Positions 45,081-58,366 of a stretch of DNA of 64,000 bases are shown in pieces. Numbering within the stretch: the stretch's first letter is position 1; each line of letters opens with the position of its first letter. The stretch covers positions 44,514,951 through 44,578,950 of the forward strand of contig CM067564.1 in assembly GCA_034336665.1 (NCBI GenBank), given 5' to 3'. The stretch is from Luscinia megarhynchos (Eukaryota > Chordata > Aves > Passeriformes > Turdidae). The position numbers and the translations under genes are program-made. The notes under the pieces are model-generated. The model made no database searches, was not told where the DNA came from, and saw nothing but the letters and a program-made list of their open reading frames with translations.

Positions 45081-48000
45081 GAGCTTGAAGAGAAAGCCAG
45101 GGGCAGAGGGGTTAGACAAATCTGTAGGATGAACACAACACTTCCAAAAGAAGCAAGGAGTATGGCAGGGATGGGACAGGTGAGAAGATCCTGGCTTTGG
45201 CCCCATTCTCATTTTCATTCAGACTCAGGTGCTGCCAGGCAAGAACTGAGCAGTTTTGGTCAGATGCCATCTCAAAAAGAGCACAAGGAAGAGCAAAATC
45301 CTAATTTCATTGAGCCTCTGCTTCATTCTCTCTTTGCTCCATCCTCACCAGTGTAGTAAAGTGCTGTGGGGTTTTGGCTGGATCAAGAATGGGAACACAA
45401 CCAATGTCAGGGCAGTCTGGCCTCCAGAATGGGGGAACACAATGCTGCACTCCTTAAAGGAGGAGGGACAAGAAGGGGCATAAAAACCCCCACAGAAACC
45501 CTCAGGACTGGGTCCAGCCTCTGGAAAAAGGCAGAGCCACTGGCTCATTAGACAGGGCTGGGCTGTGGGGTGGGAAAACCTTTATGAAAAGCAGCAGCTG
45601 CTTTCCCACACCTGTGACCAGGGGCAGTGGCACTGACCTTCCTTTGGAAAAGCACACAGGGATTTAAGGACTGGAAGTGCTGCTTCAGCAGTGTTATTTT
45701 TGATTCAGAGGGAGTGCTTCAGAGCCAGAAGGGGGTTTAGCACTTTTTTAATTTATTTTTTTTACGTCTGTTCACCCAAGAGCACTGAGGGAATTCGGCT
45801 CTGATCCTTCCTGGGCTGTGTGAGGCAGCACATGTCACACCTGTGCCTCTGTGTCTCACCTGGCAGTGCTCTGATTTGGGAGAGAACACACCTCAGAAGG
45901 GTGGGAACAGATCAGGAAAGGTCCAGCAGAGCTGGTGAAACTTTTGGGATGGTGCAATATTATTTTCCTCTCTTTGGAGGGAGGAGGGGTTTCCTTAAAA
46001 GCGTTTGGAAAAGTGATCTGCTCCTCTGGCCCCTGGCAAGGTCTTCCCTGAGTCCTGGCCAATTCTCACTTGGATTTCTCTTAATTCTGTCCTTCCTGCC
46101 AAGGGTCAGGGACTAAAATCTTAGACTGAGACATCACAGGAGAGGCTGCTCCCTTCATGTTTCCAGCCCTATTTTTTGCTGATTCAAAGATATGAATATT
46201 TTGTTTGGATAATTAGCTGCAACTTTTATCTGAACTGAGCCTCGAGCACTCCAGGATTTTTCCCATTTCTGCTATGGAGTCATGGGATTTACTTCTCCTG
46301 TGGCCTGTTACAAATTCAGATCAGATAGCTGGGGTTTATCCTGACCTGACCTGAGTTCATCCTGATTTTCCTCTTCCCAAAGCCAGGAAAGCATCACAGG
46401 TAAAGAGGACTCAGGTTAGATATGCAAGGTGCATCCTGCAGACTGGGAGAGCAATCCACTCCTTTAGCCTGAGACTGCTTTCTCCTCCCTGCTTTAAGTG
46501 ATAGCCAAAGCCTGGGTTGCTCTTTAAAATATTTAACTGGGGGAAATAATTTGTTTCCTTCAATCTGTTCATAGAGAGAGTTGGTTTTTTTTTAATATTA
46601 GAGAAATCAGCGCATTTTTCCCTGCAGCAGCTGCATTTTGGTTTATATTAGAGAGAGACTGATAACTTTACAGAACAGCACTCACAGCCCTTCTCTGAAA
46701 CCCTCAACATCCACTCACTCCAGAGCCAGTCCCTGCAGAACAAGGGAAGATTTACAAGGCTGGGGATGGCAAAGGAGCACTTCTGTCTCTAACCAGAGCA
46801 GGCTTTCCCTTCTCTCACTTGTAGGATACTGAAATAAATGGGTCATGGAGGTTGACTGGGAGATGCATAAAAATGAATGCAGTTTTTGGACAAGCTTTGT
46901 GAGCATGACTTAACCCATTCAAACAGCCCTAAAATCTCAGGTCTGACCACATGATGCTTCTGGCTGCAATCAAGAATGGTCCTCCAGTGCAAAAAGATCT
47001 GTGCCAAGCCCTCAGGCCAGAGGAGGGTCAGGATTTGGGCTGCCAGGCAATTTATCCTCCTCTTGCATGAGGACATTGGTTCATCAGCCAACTCGAATGC
47101 ATTAGGGGTGCTGCTGAGGATAAATCCAAGTGGAAGTGGAGGACAGGGTGAACTGGCCCCTCTTAAGCCCTTATGGGTCTGAGCAGGAACTAAAACACTC
47201 TGCAAAACACACAGATTTGGGGGATCCCTGAAAAAAGAGAGGGGGTGCAACCCTAGGCTGGTCCAGCATGGGAATGGGCACTGCTGGGACTGCCCATGGA
47301 TCTGTAGAGGATAAATGAGTGGTAGGGACCAAGCTGGAGGGATCTTTGTCCCCAGAGCTGGTGATTCCAACTCATTCTGTGTCACCAGGGCTCCTGCACC
47401 ACACCTCCAGCACTGCAGTGTCACAGAGGAGAGGGGAGGAGGGGGAAGAGGCAGAAAATGGAAAGAGGAGCACAGCTCCCTGGGCTGGCATTTTAATATT
47501 GAAAGGCTGTGAAATCTAATAAGAGCTACAAGGGAGGGTGATGTATATTTTCCTCGTGCTAGGATGAAATTGGGATTCAATAACTAAATGTGACAAAATA
47601 TGCAATTTCCCATAGATTTCATGCAGCAGGGCTCTTCCTGTGTAATAACCTTATACCAGGATTTTTTCCTCTAGCCCAACGAAGATCTCTTGCCTCCATC
47701 TTATCTGAGTAATAGTTCACCCCCATGAAGTACAGGCTGCCACTTTAGCTGTGCCTTATCACTGCCTGTTGGCACATGGTGAACAAAAGTTGAATTTTTT
47801 CCCCCTTTTCTTCCCCATAAATGATAATCTTCCTGCTTCTTCCTGTGAGAAATAAGCCTGAGCTGTGAATCATGGGGGAAGAGTAATTTCTAGTTGGCCT
47901 CGGTCTCTTTGATGGTGCTGAGGGGTAAAGAGCCTTTGAAATGTGTTTCATTAAGACCTCTTGGAGATGCCTGGTGATTTCAAGGCCATTTTGACCATCA

Positions 48001-48147
48001 CAGAGATGGTGGGAAAACTGTTCCCATCCCTTGGGGTGAAACCCTGCCCTAGATGTCATTTTCTAAGTGGGATGACACGTTGGACGTGGGCCCATGGCCT
48101 CGATCCACAAGGTCTGAGTTTGGATCTAATTCTGAGACTGGCCTTGC
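45081..48147. other. intergenic or intronic DNA, no gene recognised
   Basis: A 3-kb stretch without a named repeat. It includes the longest repeat-free open frame in the window, 245 codons on the minus strand (46843-47580). It is rich in Leu, Pro and Ser, with no domain, transmembrane pattern or signal peptide I can name, so I treat it as chance. Confidence 0.5.
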
Positions 48148-48213
48148 TTTGAATGGGGGGGAGCTGGAGCAGGTGACCTTCAGAGCTCAGTTGCCACCTC
48201 AGTGATTTCATGG
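48148..48213 (+). mobile_element. possible CR1 LINE 3' scrap
   Basis: 'ggagctggagcaggtgacct', 'tcagttgccacctcagtgat' resembles the last ~60 bases of a CR1 tail (...ggttggactagatgacctccagaggtccct...). Short and diverged. Confidence 0.4.
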
Positions 48214-51200
48214 TTTGTGCATGGCTGTGCTTTAAAGCCCCTGGTGTGAGGGGTGAGCTGGAGGTGTGTGAGAATAAAGGGCACAGGCACATAATCACAA
48301 GTGCTCCAATGCCTGCATTTTCACCTCTTACTCCCTATCAGCAGTCATGCCTGTCCTGCAACCCTCCCCTTCCCCAATTTTGCTGCTCACACACCCTTAA
48401 CTCCCCCTCCACTGAAAAAAAAACCCCAAAAACTCTTGCTTAACCTCCTAACTGAGCTTTATTCCCACACGTGCATCCACCAGGACCTGCAGCACGTTAG
48501 CTGGGATTGCTGCCCATTCCTAATCACCCTGAAGCAGCCAAGTTAAAAGGGATTATTAATCAATAAACAATCTGCCTTTAATCAAACACGTTTTACTTTG
48601 CAGCCCAGGGAGGGGTGAGCACACAGGCAGGAGGGCTCAGCAGTCCACGGGAAATTCTGGAGCTGCCCAACACTTTAATTGCTTGGTGTGGCCAAAGTGA
48701 GAGCACCCTTCCTGCCTCCAGCCCCAGGAGGCTCTGATTGCCAATCCAGGGATACTTTGGGTAGTTAAAATCCCCCTCCTTCCCTCTCTGCTCCAGGTAC
48801 AGCCCCAGCATGGCAGGGAATCAAATCCCCATCACTGCAAGGTCTGAGAGCTGCAGTAATAAAATGTGCAAAATGACACCCTCCCTCTTTGCCAGCCATC
48901 AAAAGGCTCTGTCTTTGTTATTGCAGGCAGTTTGATTTTGTCTTATCACTTTCCAGCTGGGTTTGTGATGATTTTATTGGTGTGCACTGTTACTCTGCCC
49001 GCCCTGGGGAGGCCAAGGTTTCACTGGAGATGCAGGTGAGCAGACTTTTTTTTTTTTTTTTGCTCTCCTCCAGCCACGCTCCATTAAAAAACAAAACCCA
49101 CAAAAGCAGTGAGCTAATAAAGCAGCTCCAAAGGAAACCCTGTGTAATTAAAACCTCTGGTAACAGCAGTCCAACATGAGCAGGGTCAGTCTCTCTCCTG
49201 CTAATGTTTGACTCGAATTTCAGCTGGAGTGTCAAAATTTAATGGCCCATCTGATTCAATGGAACTTATTGTCATTGCCAGTTAACTGGGGTTGATATCA
49301 AGATAACAGCTTATGAGCAGTTTCTGTGTGGTCCTGATCACTGGTATTGATTTCAATAAGGTGTGGGCTGGATCCTTGACACTCTAATTCTGAAATCAAT
49401 GGAGCTGGGACGCTGCACTCCGCCTCAGTGCCAGGGAAATCAGGTACATGCCTTTAACAATAAACCAGCCATTTAAATTATTTGTGCAGTCCTTCAGGGA
49501 GCTCTGCCAGGCAAAGCAGAGATCCTGCAGATGTAGAGAATATGTGAGGCAGAGGAAAATATTCAGGGGTCTTAGCAGAGGGGTGGAAGGAAGGGAGTTT
49601 ACTGATTCTTACTCAAAGCACTGCCTGGTGTGTTTGTGGAAGAGCAGTGCATGAGAGAGACAAGTAATCCCATCCTGGGGGATGTGGGCACTCAGACAGA
49701 CCAGCATTCCCATTCATTTGGGATGAGGATGTAGGGTCAAAGACAAAGTGGCTCCGAGCTGTGAGTCTTGCATGATAATTCACAGCAAAATTTGACCTAG
49801 AATTGACCAGCTCCAGCCTAAACTTCCCCTAGAGTGCAGGAAATAAAGCAAGGGTGTGAACGAGAGGGGAGAGCAGGTAAGCATCTGGAAATGCACCTTC
49901 ATTCCTGTTGGACACTGTGGTGCAAGCTGCAGCTGTGAGGGAAATACACAACTCCTCAAAGAATTGGAGCCCTGGATGAATGGCACCGACCAAGAGTTCC
50001 CTCCAGAAAGTCTAGAAATGCCTTTTCCCCTTTCATCTGATTCAGGGAAAAGTGTGGTGCCTCCAAAGGTGAGTCTGAGAGCCTGCTGCATGGATAAGAT
50101 GGAAGTTAACATCGTGGTGTGATGCCTGGCTTAGGGCTGGCACTTGTTACCACAGGACACCCATCCAGAACTCCCCAAAAAAGGACCCTTAAGGAGAGTT
50201 GCAGCACAATAATGAGAAAAACCTCCTACCCTGAAGTCTGGGAGATGTTTCTTTTGTGACACCCCAGCAGAGAGTGATGGTTGCACACTGAGGAGGAAAA
50301 AACCTCACTCTCTTATACCCTCTAAACAAGTAAACACTAGCTTAAAGGTGACTCTTTAATGCTTTTCCTCCCATTTTTAAGTTGCAGACTTTTCAAGTCT
50401 GCATTTTTAAGATGCAGACTGATATTCTGGTTGCTGCAAGTCTTGGATGCACTAAAGAAACTCAAGCTCCAGCTGCTGCAATGGCCTCAGCTGAGGTTTC
50501 CAACCTCATTCCACCTTGAGCTTCAGCACTGGGCTTTTCTTGCAAGCAAGGAAGCTGCACACAGATCCTGCAGGCAGTATCACTCCTTGAGCCTCCTTAA
50601 TTCCTTCTGGGCTTACAGAGACCAGATGTAAACCACCCCAGTGCAAAGTTCCTCTGAGGGAATGCTGGAAAGGTTACCAGTTGCAGGTACCCTGCCACAT
50701 CTCTTGTTATCAGAGGACTTATTTTACTCTGCCACTCTTTCTCAACATCAAGATTTATCTGGGAGCTGAATTTAAAAACAATAGACACCAGATTTTCACA
50801 GGCTCAGCTGGTCCTGTATCACAAAGATTCCTCAGTTTGGTCCCTGACTCCCAACTCTGGACATGGATTTCCTCACATGGAGATCTTACTGCCATGCCTG
50901 TGGCAGTGCTGTAGCCTAGTAAATAAAGTTGGATTTCCTTGATTTTTTTTTGCTTTTTTTCCCCTCCTTCTCTCAGGAGAACTTAAAATAGCTCAGACAA
51001 TGTGGCCTGCACTGGTGCTGAGGCCAGTATTGATTTATTCACGTGGGAGATAATAATTATTTCTTAAGGTAATGGCACTAGTCCAGTATCTGTGAGCATG
51101 TGGGAAGGACAGACAGCCATGCTGGTTTATTTATTTACTCTCAGTAGCTTCCAGATCAGCTCAGCTCAGTTGGGAAAGCAAAAGAAGGGGTTGCTTTTCC

Positions 51201-52089
51201 CTTACTCTCCATGCTGGGAATGGCACCTGGCATGTGAATAATCCATCTGTCCATCATTCAGCACCCACCAAGGAAGAGGTTCTGCAGAGGGCTTTCAGCT
51301 GCACTTTGGAGGATGATGTGGAGGTTCTGCTTTTCTGCTGCTTTCCCAGCTGCATAGAGGTCTTGGGGATGCAGGTGAAGATGAGGACTTGGAGAATGAA
51401 GGAGGAATAAATTCACAATTCTCCAAGTGTGCCAGAATCACTGGACCATCCTTCCCCTGAGTCTGCACTGAAGAAATGTTCCCTGAGCTCCCTCCCTGTG
51501 ATCTGCAGCTGGACACAATCACGGTGCTGCAACCTCCCTCTTCCCCTCAGAGATTGGATGTGAGTCCTTTATAAACTCCCAGCTTGTCTCTCTGTCCCTG
51601 CTCTTGCCCTGATAAATGTTCTCCTCTGCCGAGGAGCCTGCAGTGCTTAACCCACTCCATTACCATTCCCCTTGAAGGCTTACACACTGTTTACAAACAG
51701 AATTTCCCCTGTCACTGCCAAAGTGGTGCCTTTTTCCCAAAGCATCAGACAAGGTGATGCTCGGGGAGAGGTGGAGTGACACAGTTATCCACCTTGCCTG
51801 GCTCTGTCTGCTCCCCATGGATGTGGGAAGCGACACATTTCCAGCAGGTAATTACATGTTGTCATCTCACTGTGCACTGTGCAGTGCTCTGTGAGAAACC
51901 CTGAAATCCCCTGGAACATGTTGGAGAGAACCAAGCTGAGGTGAGAGCAGTGAAGGCAAATTATTCCACTGTAACCTGGGAATAGCACTCCAAGTGTTAC
52001 TTTGAGTGACCCATAGAGTTTTCTTCAAGGTCCCCAAAAAGATGCAATTTAGGAAAGCAGAGCAAAGAGCAAAACCTCTTTGAATTTAA
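48214..52089. other. intergenic or intronic DNA, no gene recognised
   Basis: Holds a T run at 49046-49061 and a short duplicated hairpin at 50372-50420. The stretch 49070-49400 looks complex and repeat-free. No exon could be supported. Confidence 0.5.
50372..50420. repeat. local 30-bp-spaced direct repeat containing a perfect hairpin
   Basis: CATTTTTAAGWTGCAGACT occurs twice at a 30-base offset (50372-50390, 50402-50420). Between and within them TGCAGACTT-TTC-AAGTCTGCA (50383-50403) is a perfect 9-bp stem with a 3-base loop. Confidence 0.85.
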
Positions 52090-52210
52090 AATTACAGAAC
52101 TACTTAGGTTGGAAAAGACCTGTGGGATCATTGAGTCCAACCTGTGACTGATCACCACCTTGACAACCAGGCCATGGCACTGAGGCCAAATCCAGTCATT
52201 TCTCAAACAC
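52090..52210 (-). mobile_element. CR1 LINE 3' end fragment
   Basis: 'ttaggttggaaaagacctg', 'gatcattgagtccaacctg', 'gactgatcaccaccttgaca', 'ccatggcactgagg' is the reverse complement of the J/X-type CR1 tail. Confidence 0.92.
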
Positions 52211-54220
52211 AAAATGATCCAACATAATAAACCTGATCCAACAATTGCAGCCTGAGCCCCCTATTTCACAGGACATGATGCAAATCCAGAAGCTGAGTTT
52301 GATCCTGAAGAAGTCCAGGCCATGCCTGAGCTGAACCTTGGCTCCAGATGTTTATCCTCACATCCAAAGCTGTGCTCTGATCTCCACAGCCCCCTCCAGA
52401 TTTCCCAGTGAGAGAAAACTGAGTGTGGAGGTGAATTCGTGCTCTAAGAGGAGAAGCAGGAGATGAGGAGCAAGAAAGGTGAAGCATTTTCAGTGAGATT
52501 TGCCATTTTCACACACATTCCTCTGAATTCTGGGTGACAGTGTCCATGCCCATTGTCATTTGCTGTTTGGGAACATTCCCACAAAATGATGCAGCTTTAA
52601 AGGAATGCTCATTTTTCCAGCAAATATCCACATATGCATAAAAAAGAAGGGCAGCAACGTGAAAAACAAATTATAATTCCATTTCTCCCTTTGCTTCCCA
52701 TCTTTCTTTTTCCCTCTCTGAACTTTCAGCCACCCACTTGGTACCACAAGCACTTTGCCACCACCAGCTCTGGGTGGAACAGCAAGGAAGAATTTGGAAC
52801 AACCCCCTAGTTTGAAGCTGTTTCTCCAAACTAGCTGGAGAAGAGTTATGAATAACCATAAGCATTCACCAAAAATCAGAATCTCTGCAGGGACACATGA
52901 AAAAAGCTCCATTTTTCCCTCTGCCATGAATAATTCAGCCCTTCTGAACTTGGGGAAGAGGGTATTTAGTGTGCTTTGCAGAGGAGGAAGAGGATGGAGA
53001 TCAGAGGGGCTGAGGAGTTTGGAGATGCCACTAGGAGGGTTTAGGAAGCCAAGTTAAGGACAACAGGGAGACCTTGGGAAGGGCAGGAAACCTTGAGCAG
53101 GATCTGAATGTTCTCAGTTGGCCCATTCCAGGGTGAGCAGGTGTAATACAACAAAAACCCCTGGCTCACACATGGAGGGCTGGAGGGAGAAGGTTTGAGA
53201 GCTGGAGTTGCTGCACTGCAATCATTCCAATAAAGATTGTGCTGGGGAAGACAAGGGGAATTTTCTGGCTTTTAAGCTGAGAGCACAACTCTGCAGAAAG
53301 CACCTGAGAGAAGCTTTTGAAGAGGGAACACAGGACATTTTCCACAGCTCTGCTGCTCACATCTTTAAGCACAGGATTTCAGCATTCATTAAACAGGGAG
53401 CATCATTTCCAGTGGTGACAGCTTCAGATTCCCTAATTTTTTCCTGGATGTGGAATTCCCTCTCCTGCCTGAGCTCGATGCTGTTTCACAACTCCAGGCT
53501 CATCGCCTCAACTCTCCTGGGCTTTGACAGATGGAATTAGGATACAGCAGCACTGCAGCAAGACTGCAGATGGTTTCAAACAACTGACTTCAGCACCAAA
53601 ATGCTTGTAATTCCCATTTTAAATGGAGCTGGCTTCCCTGGGGAGAGGGCCTGGCTCTTCTAGGTGTTGCAATGAGTTGATAGAGAGAGAGACACACTCC
53701 AGCAGCCCAGTGTTAATAAAAAAAATTAGGAGCAACTTGCCCTTTCTGTTGGAGGAAAGCCAAAATGGGGGAGAAAATGCCACAAGTTTTCTTCATCTGC
53801 AAATTTCACTGAGCTGCACCCAAACCATTGACTGTTTCTAGATGTAAAAATACCCTTATATGAGTTTTTGAAAAAAAACAGCACTGTCAGAAATTTCCTT
53901 GCTGAAAGCCAGGTGGGTATAGCAGAAATAATAACACTAATAGAAAAATAAAAGTAGCAATTGCAGCAGCAATAATAAAGCAATAACTCGGCCTCAAACT
54001 GCAGCCCTTGTTCAGGGAACTGCTCCAGATTGCAGGGGGAAAGGACAGGACTTTTTTTTTTAAGGTGGATTTAGTTTAGATCAGATTCCCTGTGGCTGCT
54101 GGAATGTTTCTGCTGGCACAAGAAAAGGGCCAGGGCAGCTGGGGGAGCATCTGGGAAAAAGAGAAATATCCCTGCAAGCACCTACTGTAGTAATGATTTG
54201 TTTAAAAATATAAGACACAT
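52211..54220. other. intergenic or intronic DNA, nothing recognised
   Basis: No exon or named repeat recognised in 2 kb. Confidence 0.5.
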
Positions 54221-54315
54221 GAATTAGATTTTAGGAAGAAATTCTTTATTGTGAGGGTGGGGAGGCCCTGGCACAGGGTGCCCAGAGAAGCTGTGGCTGC
54301 CCCTGGATCCCTGGA

Positions 54316-54318
<3 letters not shown>
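54221..54318 (+). mobile_element. CR1 LINE fragment broken at a microsatellite
   Basis: 'gaattagattttaggaagaa', 'ggccctggcacagggtgccc', 'ggatccctggaagt' is sense-strand CR1. It stops exactly where the (TAA)n array begins; the expected remaining ~100 bases of CR1 tail are absent. Confidence 0.93.

Positions 54319-54389
<71 letters not shown>
54319..54389. repeat. (TAA)n microsatellite, about 24 units
   Basis: Uninterrupted TAA array directly abutting the broken CR1. It degrades on the right into ATCAGCATCAATAACAATAAT. The poly-Asn, poly-Ile and poly-Leu frames are artefacts. Confidence 0.98.
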
Positions 54390-54740
54390 TCAGCATCAAT
54401 AACAATAATCAACCAAAATGTTGGGGAGGGAAATTAAGTAGCTGTAGCAGCAATTTAAAGAACAGAAGCACAGCAAAGGTTAAAAGAGAATTTAAGGCAG
54501 CAGGTCCTACACGCTGCCCAAGTTCAAAGATTCATTCTGCTCCTTGTTGATGAGATTTGTGGGTTTCAAGGCTAAATTCTAGGGGAAAAAATGCTTTCCA
54601 AATTGACCCGAGGCAATATTTCACACCTTTGGAATTAAAGACATGTGCAGTGTCAGGTGCTGCATCCACAAACAGCTGACAGGGCTGAGGGTTTCTCAGT
54701 GTGAGCTGCCAGGCTTGAGTCCCTCTATCCTGAAATCCCA
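54390..54740. other. short unassigned stretch
   Basis: Nothing recognised between the microsatellite and the next CR1 piece. Confidence 0.5.
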
Positions 54741-54868
54741 CAGGGAATGTGGAATCTCTGGAATCTCACCCCTGGAGATTCCAGAAGGTGTCTGGACATA
54801 GTTCTGTGCTCTGTATGAGCAGGTGACTTCCAGAGGCCCCTTCCAACCTCAACGAGCCTGTGATTATT
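54741..54868 (+). mobile_element. CR1 LINE 3' end fragment
   Basis: 'cctggagattccagaaggtg', 'tctggacatagttctg', 'gacttccagaggccccttcc', 'aacctcaacgagcctgtgat' is the sense-strand tail of a CR1 subfamily different from the one at 54221. Confidence 0.85.
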
Positions 54869-57800
54869 AAATCTGGTTGGGAAACTATGGTATATCCTGC
54901 AAGAATTCAAAATAATTTCTGTTTTATGTAGAGATGAATTCAGAATCTTCAAGTTTTGTTTCTGAAATGCAGGTGAGAGGAAAACTCCCCCTATCAGTGT
55001 TCTCCTGGCATTTGCAAAGCCAAATGTTAAGCCCCTGCTGTGCCAGTTACAGAACAAAGAAATTTCTCCATCCTAAGGGGATTTGTTTCCAGCTAGAATT
55101 CTTCATTTCTGTAGGAATTACCAAGGGGTTGTGCTGAATCTCCACCATCACAGCTGAGTGGATTTATGAGACTGTTGGCTCTCCTGGAGCAGAAATTCCT
55201 TATTGGCACAACTGTGGATCCTTCCCTGCAAGAAAAATTGAGACAAAATGAGGTTTTTAAAAGCAGAATAATTTTTCTGTCCCATCCTTTTGCAGCTCTT
55301 GTGCTCTGTGGTGACTGGGACAGAGAAGGAGGACTCAGCCCAGGTGGGAATGGGATTGCAAGACTCTGGGAAAGGCAGGGCTTCCCTGGGCAATAAACTG
55401 AGCAAGAGATGCAGAGAAAAGACTTAAAGAAAAGCACCACTGCCTCAGGAGTTTGGGGCAGGCATCCTTGTGATCCCTGGTGCATCCTGGGGATCCCTGG
55501 TGCATCCTGGGGATGCCATCCTGGCGATGCCACTGCTCCTTCCCACACCTCCAAACCCACAGCTGGCTCTGTTTGCTGCCCTCAGTGCTGATACCAAAGC
55601 ACAGACATGATTTTATAATTCAAATCTACACCTGGACAGGACACCAGGGATGGAGGATGCTGCAAATAACTTGGGAACTTTGAAACTGTGGAATAGACCT
55701 CAGAGATGAGACTCCTTAATTTCTCCTGGAGAAGTTCCCAGGAAGGTCTGAGTTGCTGCAGCAGCACAAATCAGGGTAAAACTCAAGAATCCAGAGCAGA
55801 TGCTGTGCAAAGATAGCAAAGTTATTGAGGCCACAAGACAGAGCAGTAAATCAGAGCACATTACCATGATTTTGTTATCTTGGTGACGTAAAACTCCTCC
55901 TCCTCCTCCCAGCCATCTCCTGTCCACAGGACTTGTGGCAGAAGCAACCCACTGCATTTTTGGGAATGAAATCATCAGGGACAGCAGCAATTCAGCTCTC
56001 AAAGCAGATGGAGAGGGGAATCTTGTGTCTAGAGCACTCAGGTTTGCTTCTGCAGGCACAAGGTGCTGCAACGTGCCCTTTCCTCCCTCTTCTGGCATTC
56101 AGCTCGTGCAACAAAATCAGTTCATGCCAAAAAACCATTTGGTCTGATTCTGTTCTCTCTTTTTCCTGCCAGGAGGGCTCCCTGATGGGGCTGGAGTGGA
56201 TGTAATGCCTGCAAGGGTGGGTGCTCCCAAAATAAATAAAAAAACCAGCTTCTGTCCTGCAAACTGCTCCCCACAGCACTTTGAAGAGCCATTCCTTGCT
56301 CAAAAGCCCATCCAACCTCCCCATCCTCTGCAGACAGCCTGAGATCAGTGCTGAAAATAAATAATCACCGAGGAAGGAGCTTATGGAGGGAAGGCAGCTC
56401 TCCCTGGTGGGAGGCTTGGCAGAGCAGATGCTGCAGACAGGACCACGGGCAAGGGGAAGGGCGAGATGGGAGCTGCAGCTCCTGGAGCTGAATGAGATTT
56501 GGGCAATAAAACGAAATATTCTTGAAATGTGAGGCACGCTTTTCTTTTTTTTTTTTTCCCCCACAGTCTGTGGTGAAACTGCCTTATGTTTGCAAATGTT
56601 CTTGTGGGGAAAGAGGCTGTTTTCAGCAGGGTAGGAGGGGTTTTGACAGCAGCAAAAATTTGAATGAGAGCAAAGAAGGAGCAGGACCCCCGGCAGACTC
56701 CCTCCCACTTATTTGCAGCAGGAAGAAATAAAAATATAGACACATTTCTCAGGAAAAATAACTAATTAAAAAAAAAAAAAAAGTCATTGCTGCATCCACA
56801 AGTTCTCTAAATCAAACTGATAAAATTTCCATGTAGTTAGAAGTCTCCAAAATGCATCTATTACCCCATAAAATATGGCCAGGTTGTTTAATAGGCCCCC
56901 CCTCTTCACTCTTTCCCCAGAGAACAACTGGTGACAGCTGCAGTTGACATTATTTAAACATTTCAGTATTACATTTCTGCTTTCATTTTTCATCACCTTT
57001 AGGCTGAAATTCTCCAGGCCTGGCCAGTTGAAAGTAAATAGCTGGAGGAAATGAGAATAAAAAAAAAAAATATTGCAAAAAGTCCCAGTCTACTAATTTT
57101 TTTTAGAATTGTATGATTCCAAAATTAAATAAAAGCCTGCATATCCTCTTCCAAATCAACGATTATGATTTAAACAAACAGATTGGGAGACTGAAAGGGA
57201 GACAAAATTAGATGGGGAATTACATTTTTCCAAGGAAAATGGGACTGACCTGGACAATGCTTTTGATGCAAAGGTCATCCCACAAGGACACAACAGCTGT
57301 GCCCATTTCCAAAAAGTGAAGAGGGCTAAAAATAAAGATATAATAAGGAGTAATAAAGATACAACTTATATCCCAATGAAGCATGGCCAAATAATTACTC
57401 AGAAATGAGAAAGTCAAAGACAGAAAGTCTCCCACATGGCTTATTCCCTGATTTATTGAGGGAGCCTGCCTCATCCTGGAATTATATTTATAGGCATCAG
57501 ATATGGGTGCAGCTCATGGGTACAGCTTATGGAGGCAGGATCAGCAGGTCTTGTTAGAGATGAGTCAGGAAAGATGTCAGCAAACCTTATCTTCCTTTCC
57601 TGGGCATCCTGGATGCTCAGCCACCCCCTTATTTACCACCCTGTCCTCACAGCTTGTGAGTTCAGCCCTGAAAATTCAACTTCAACCTCCAGCCCAGCCT
57701 CTTCTCACTCAGGTTTTGCCCATCTCCTATTTGTGGAACTGTGTCCTCTAAAAAGGGCTCAGTGCCTTTCAGGAGCAAACTGCACTGTGCATATTGCTCA

Positions 57801-58131
57801 CAATGACACTGAAAATCAAGATATTCAACCTGAGTTTCCGTGCTGTTAAATGAGTTTAGGAATCACACAGCTCTTCCCTGAAACCCACCTGAAGCTCCCA
57901 TCTCACCTGGCAATTAACCACTCCTGCTTTCTTGGAATGACAAATGGCCACAGAGTGAAATGTGGAATTAAATCTGTCTCTGCTGAAGGAGAGTCAGGGC
58001 TCAGGGTGGCAGAACATTCTGCTTTTAGCTGGGGCAGAGTCAATTTTCTTTCCAAGGTGGTTTGGGCACATCCTAATTTTTGAGGTTCCACTCACAAAGC
58101 TCAGGGAGGTGCACACCTCATTTTAATTTTG
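54869..58131. other. intergenic or intronic DNA, no gene recognised
   Basis: Contains a tandem duplication (55472-55511) and T or A runs near 56545, 56768 and 57060. A CRE-like TGACGTAA lies at about 55883. A 238-codon minus-strand frame at 55992-56708 has no recognisable domain, and a lysine run in it comes from the T-run. Confidence 0.5.
55472..55525. repeat. 20-bp tandem duplication with degenerate extra unit
   Basis: GATCCCTGGTGCATCCTGGG occurs twice head to tail (55472-55491, 55492-55511), followed by a shortened variant GATGCCATCCTGGC. Confidence 0.93.
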
Positions 58132-58290
58132 ATATGGAATCCCAGAATGTTTTGGGTTGGGAGGGACCTTAAAGCCCATCCAGTTCCACCCCCTACCATG
58201 GACAGGGACACCTTCCACTACCCCAGGTTTCTCCATGCCCTGTCCAACCTGGCCTTGGAACTTCCAGGGATCCAGGGGCAGCCTTTGTCT
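58132..58290 (-). mobile_element. CR1 LINE 3' fragment
   Basis: 'gaatcccagaatgttttggg', 'gggaccttaaagcccatcca', 'ccatggacagggacacc', 'cagggatccaggggcagcc' is a reverse-complement CR1, little diverged. Confidence 0.95.
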
Positions 58291-58366
58291 CCTCTAGGAA
58301 GCAAGACAGCAGAGTTAAAGGGGACTTGAGGGGATTGGAGCTGAATCCTCACATCAACCACTCTAT

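Noticed and set aside
46843..47580. A 245-codon minus-strand open frame, the longest outside repeats.
   Set aside because: No domain, signal peptide, splice context or codon pattern recognised, and composition is Leu/Pro/Ser-rich as in translated non-coding DNA. A BLASTP hit in other birds with dN/dS below 1 would overturn this.
55992..56708. A 238-codon minus-strand open frame.
   Set aside because: No recognisable domain. A lysine run comes from a poly-T tract, and shorter frames on the other strand overlap it.
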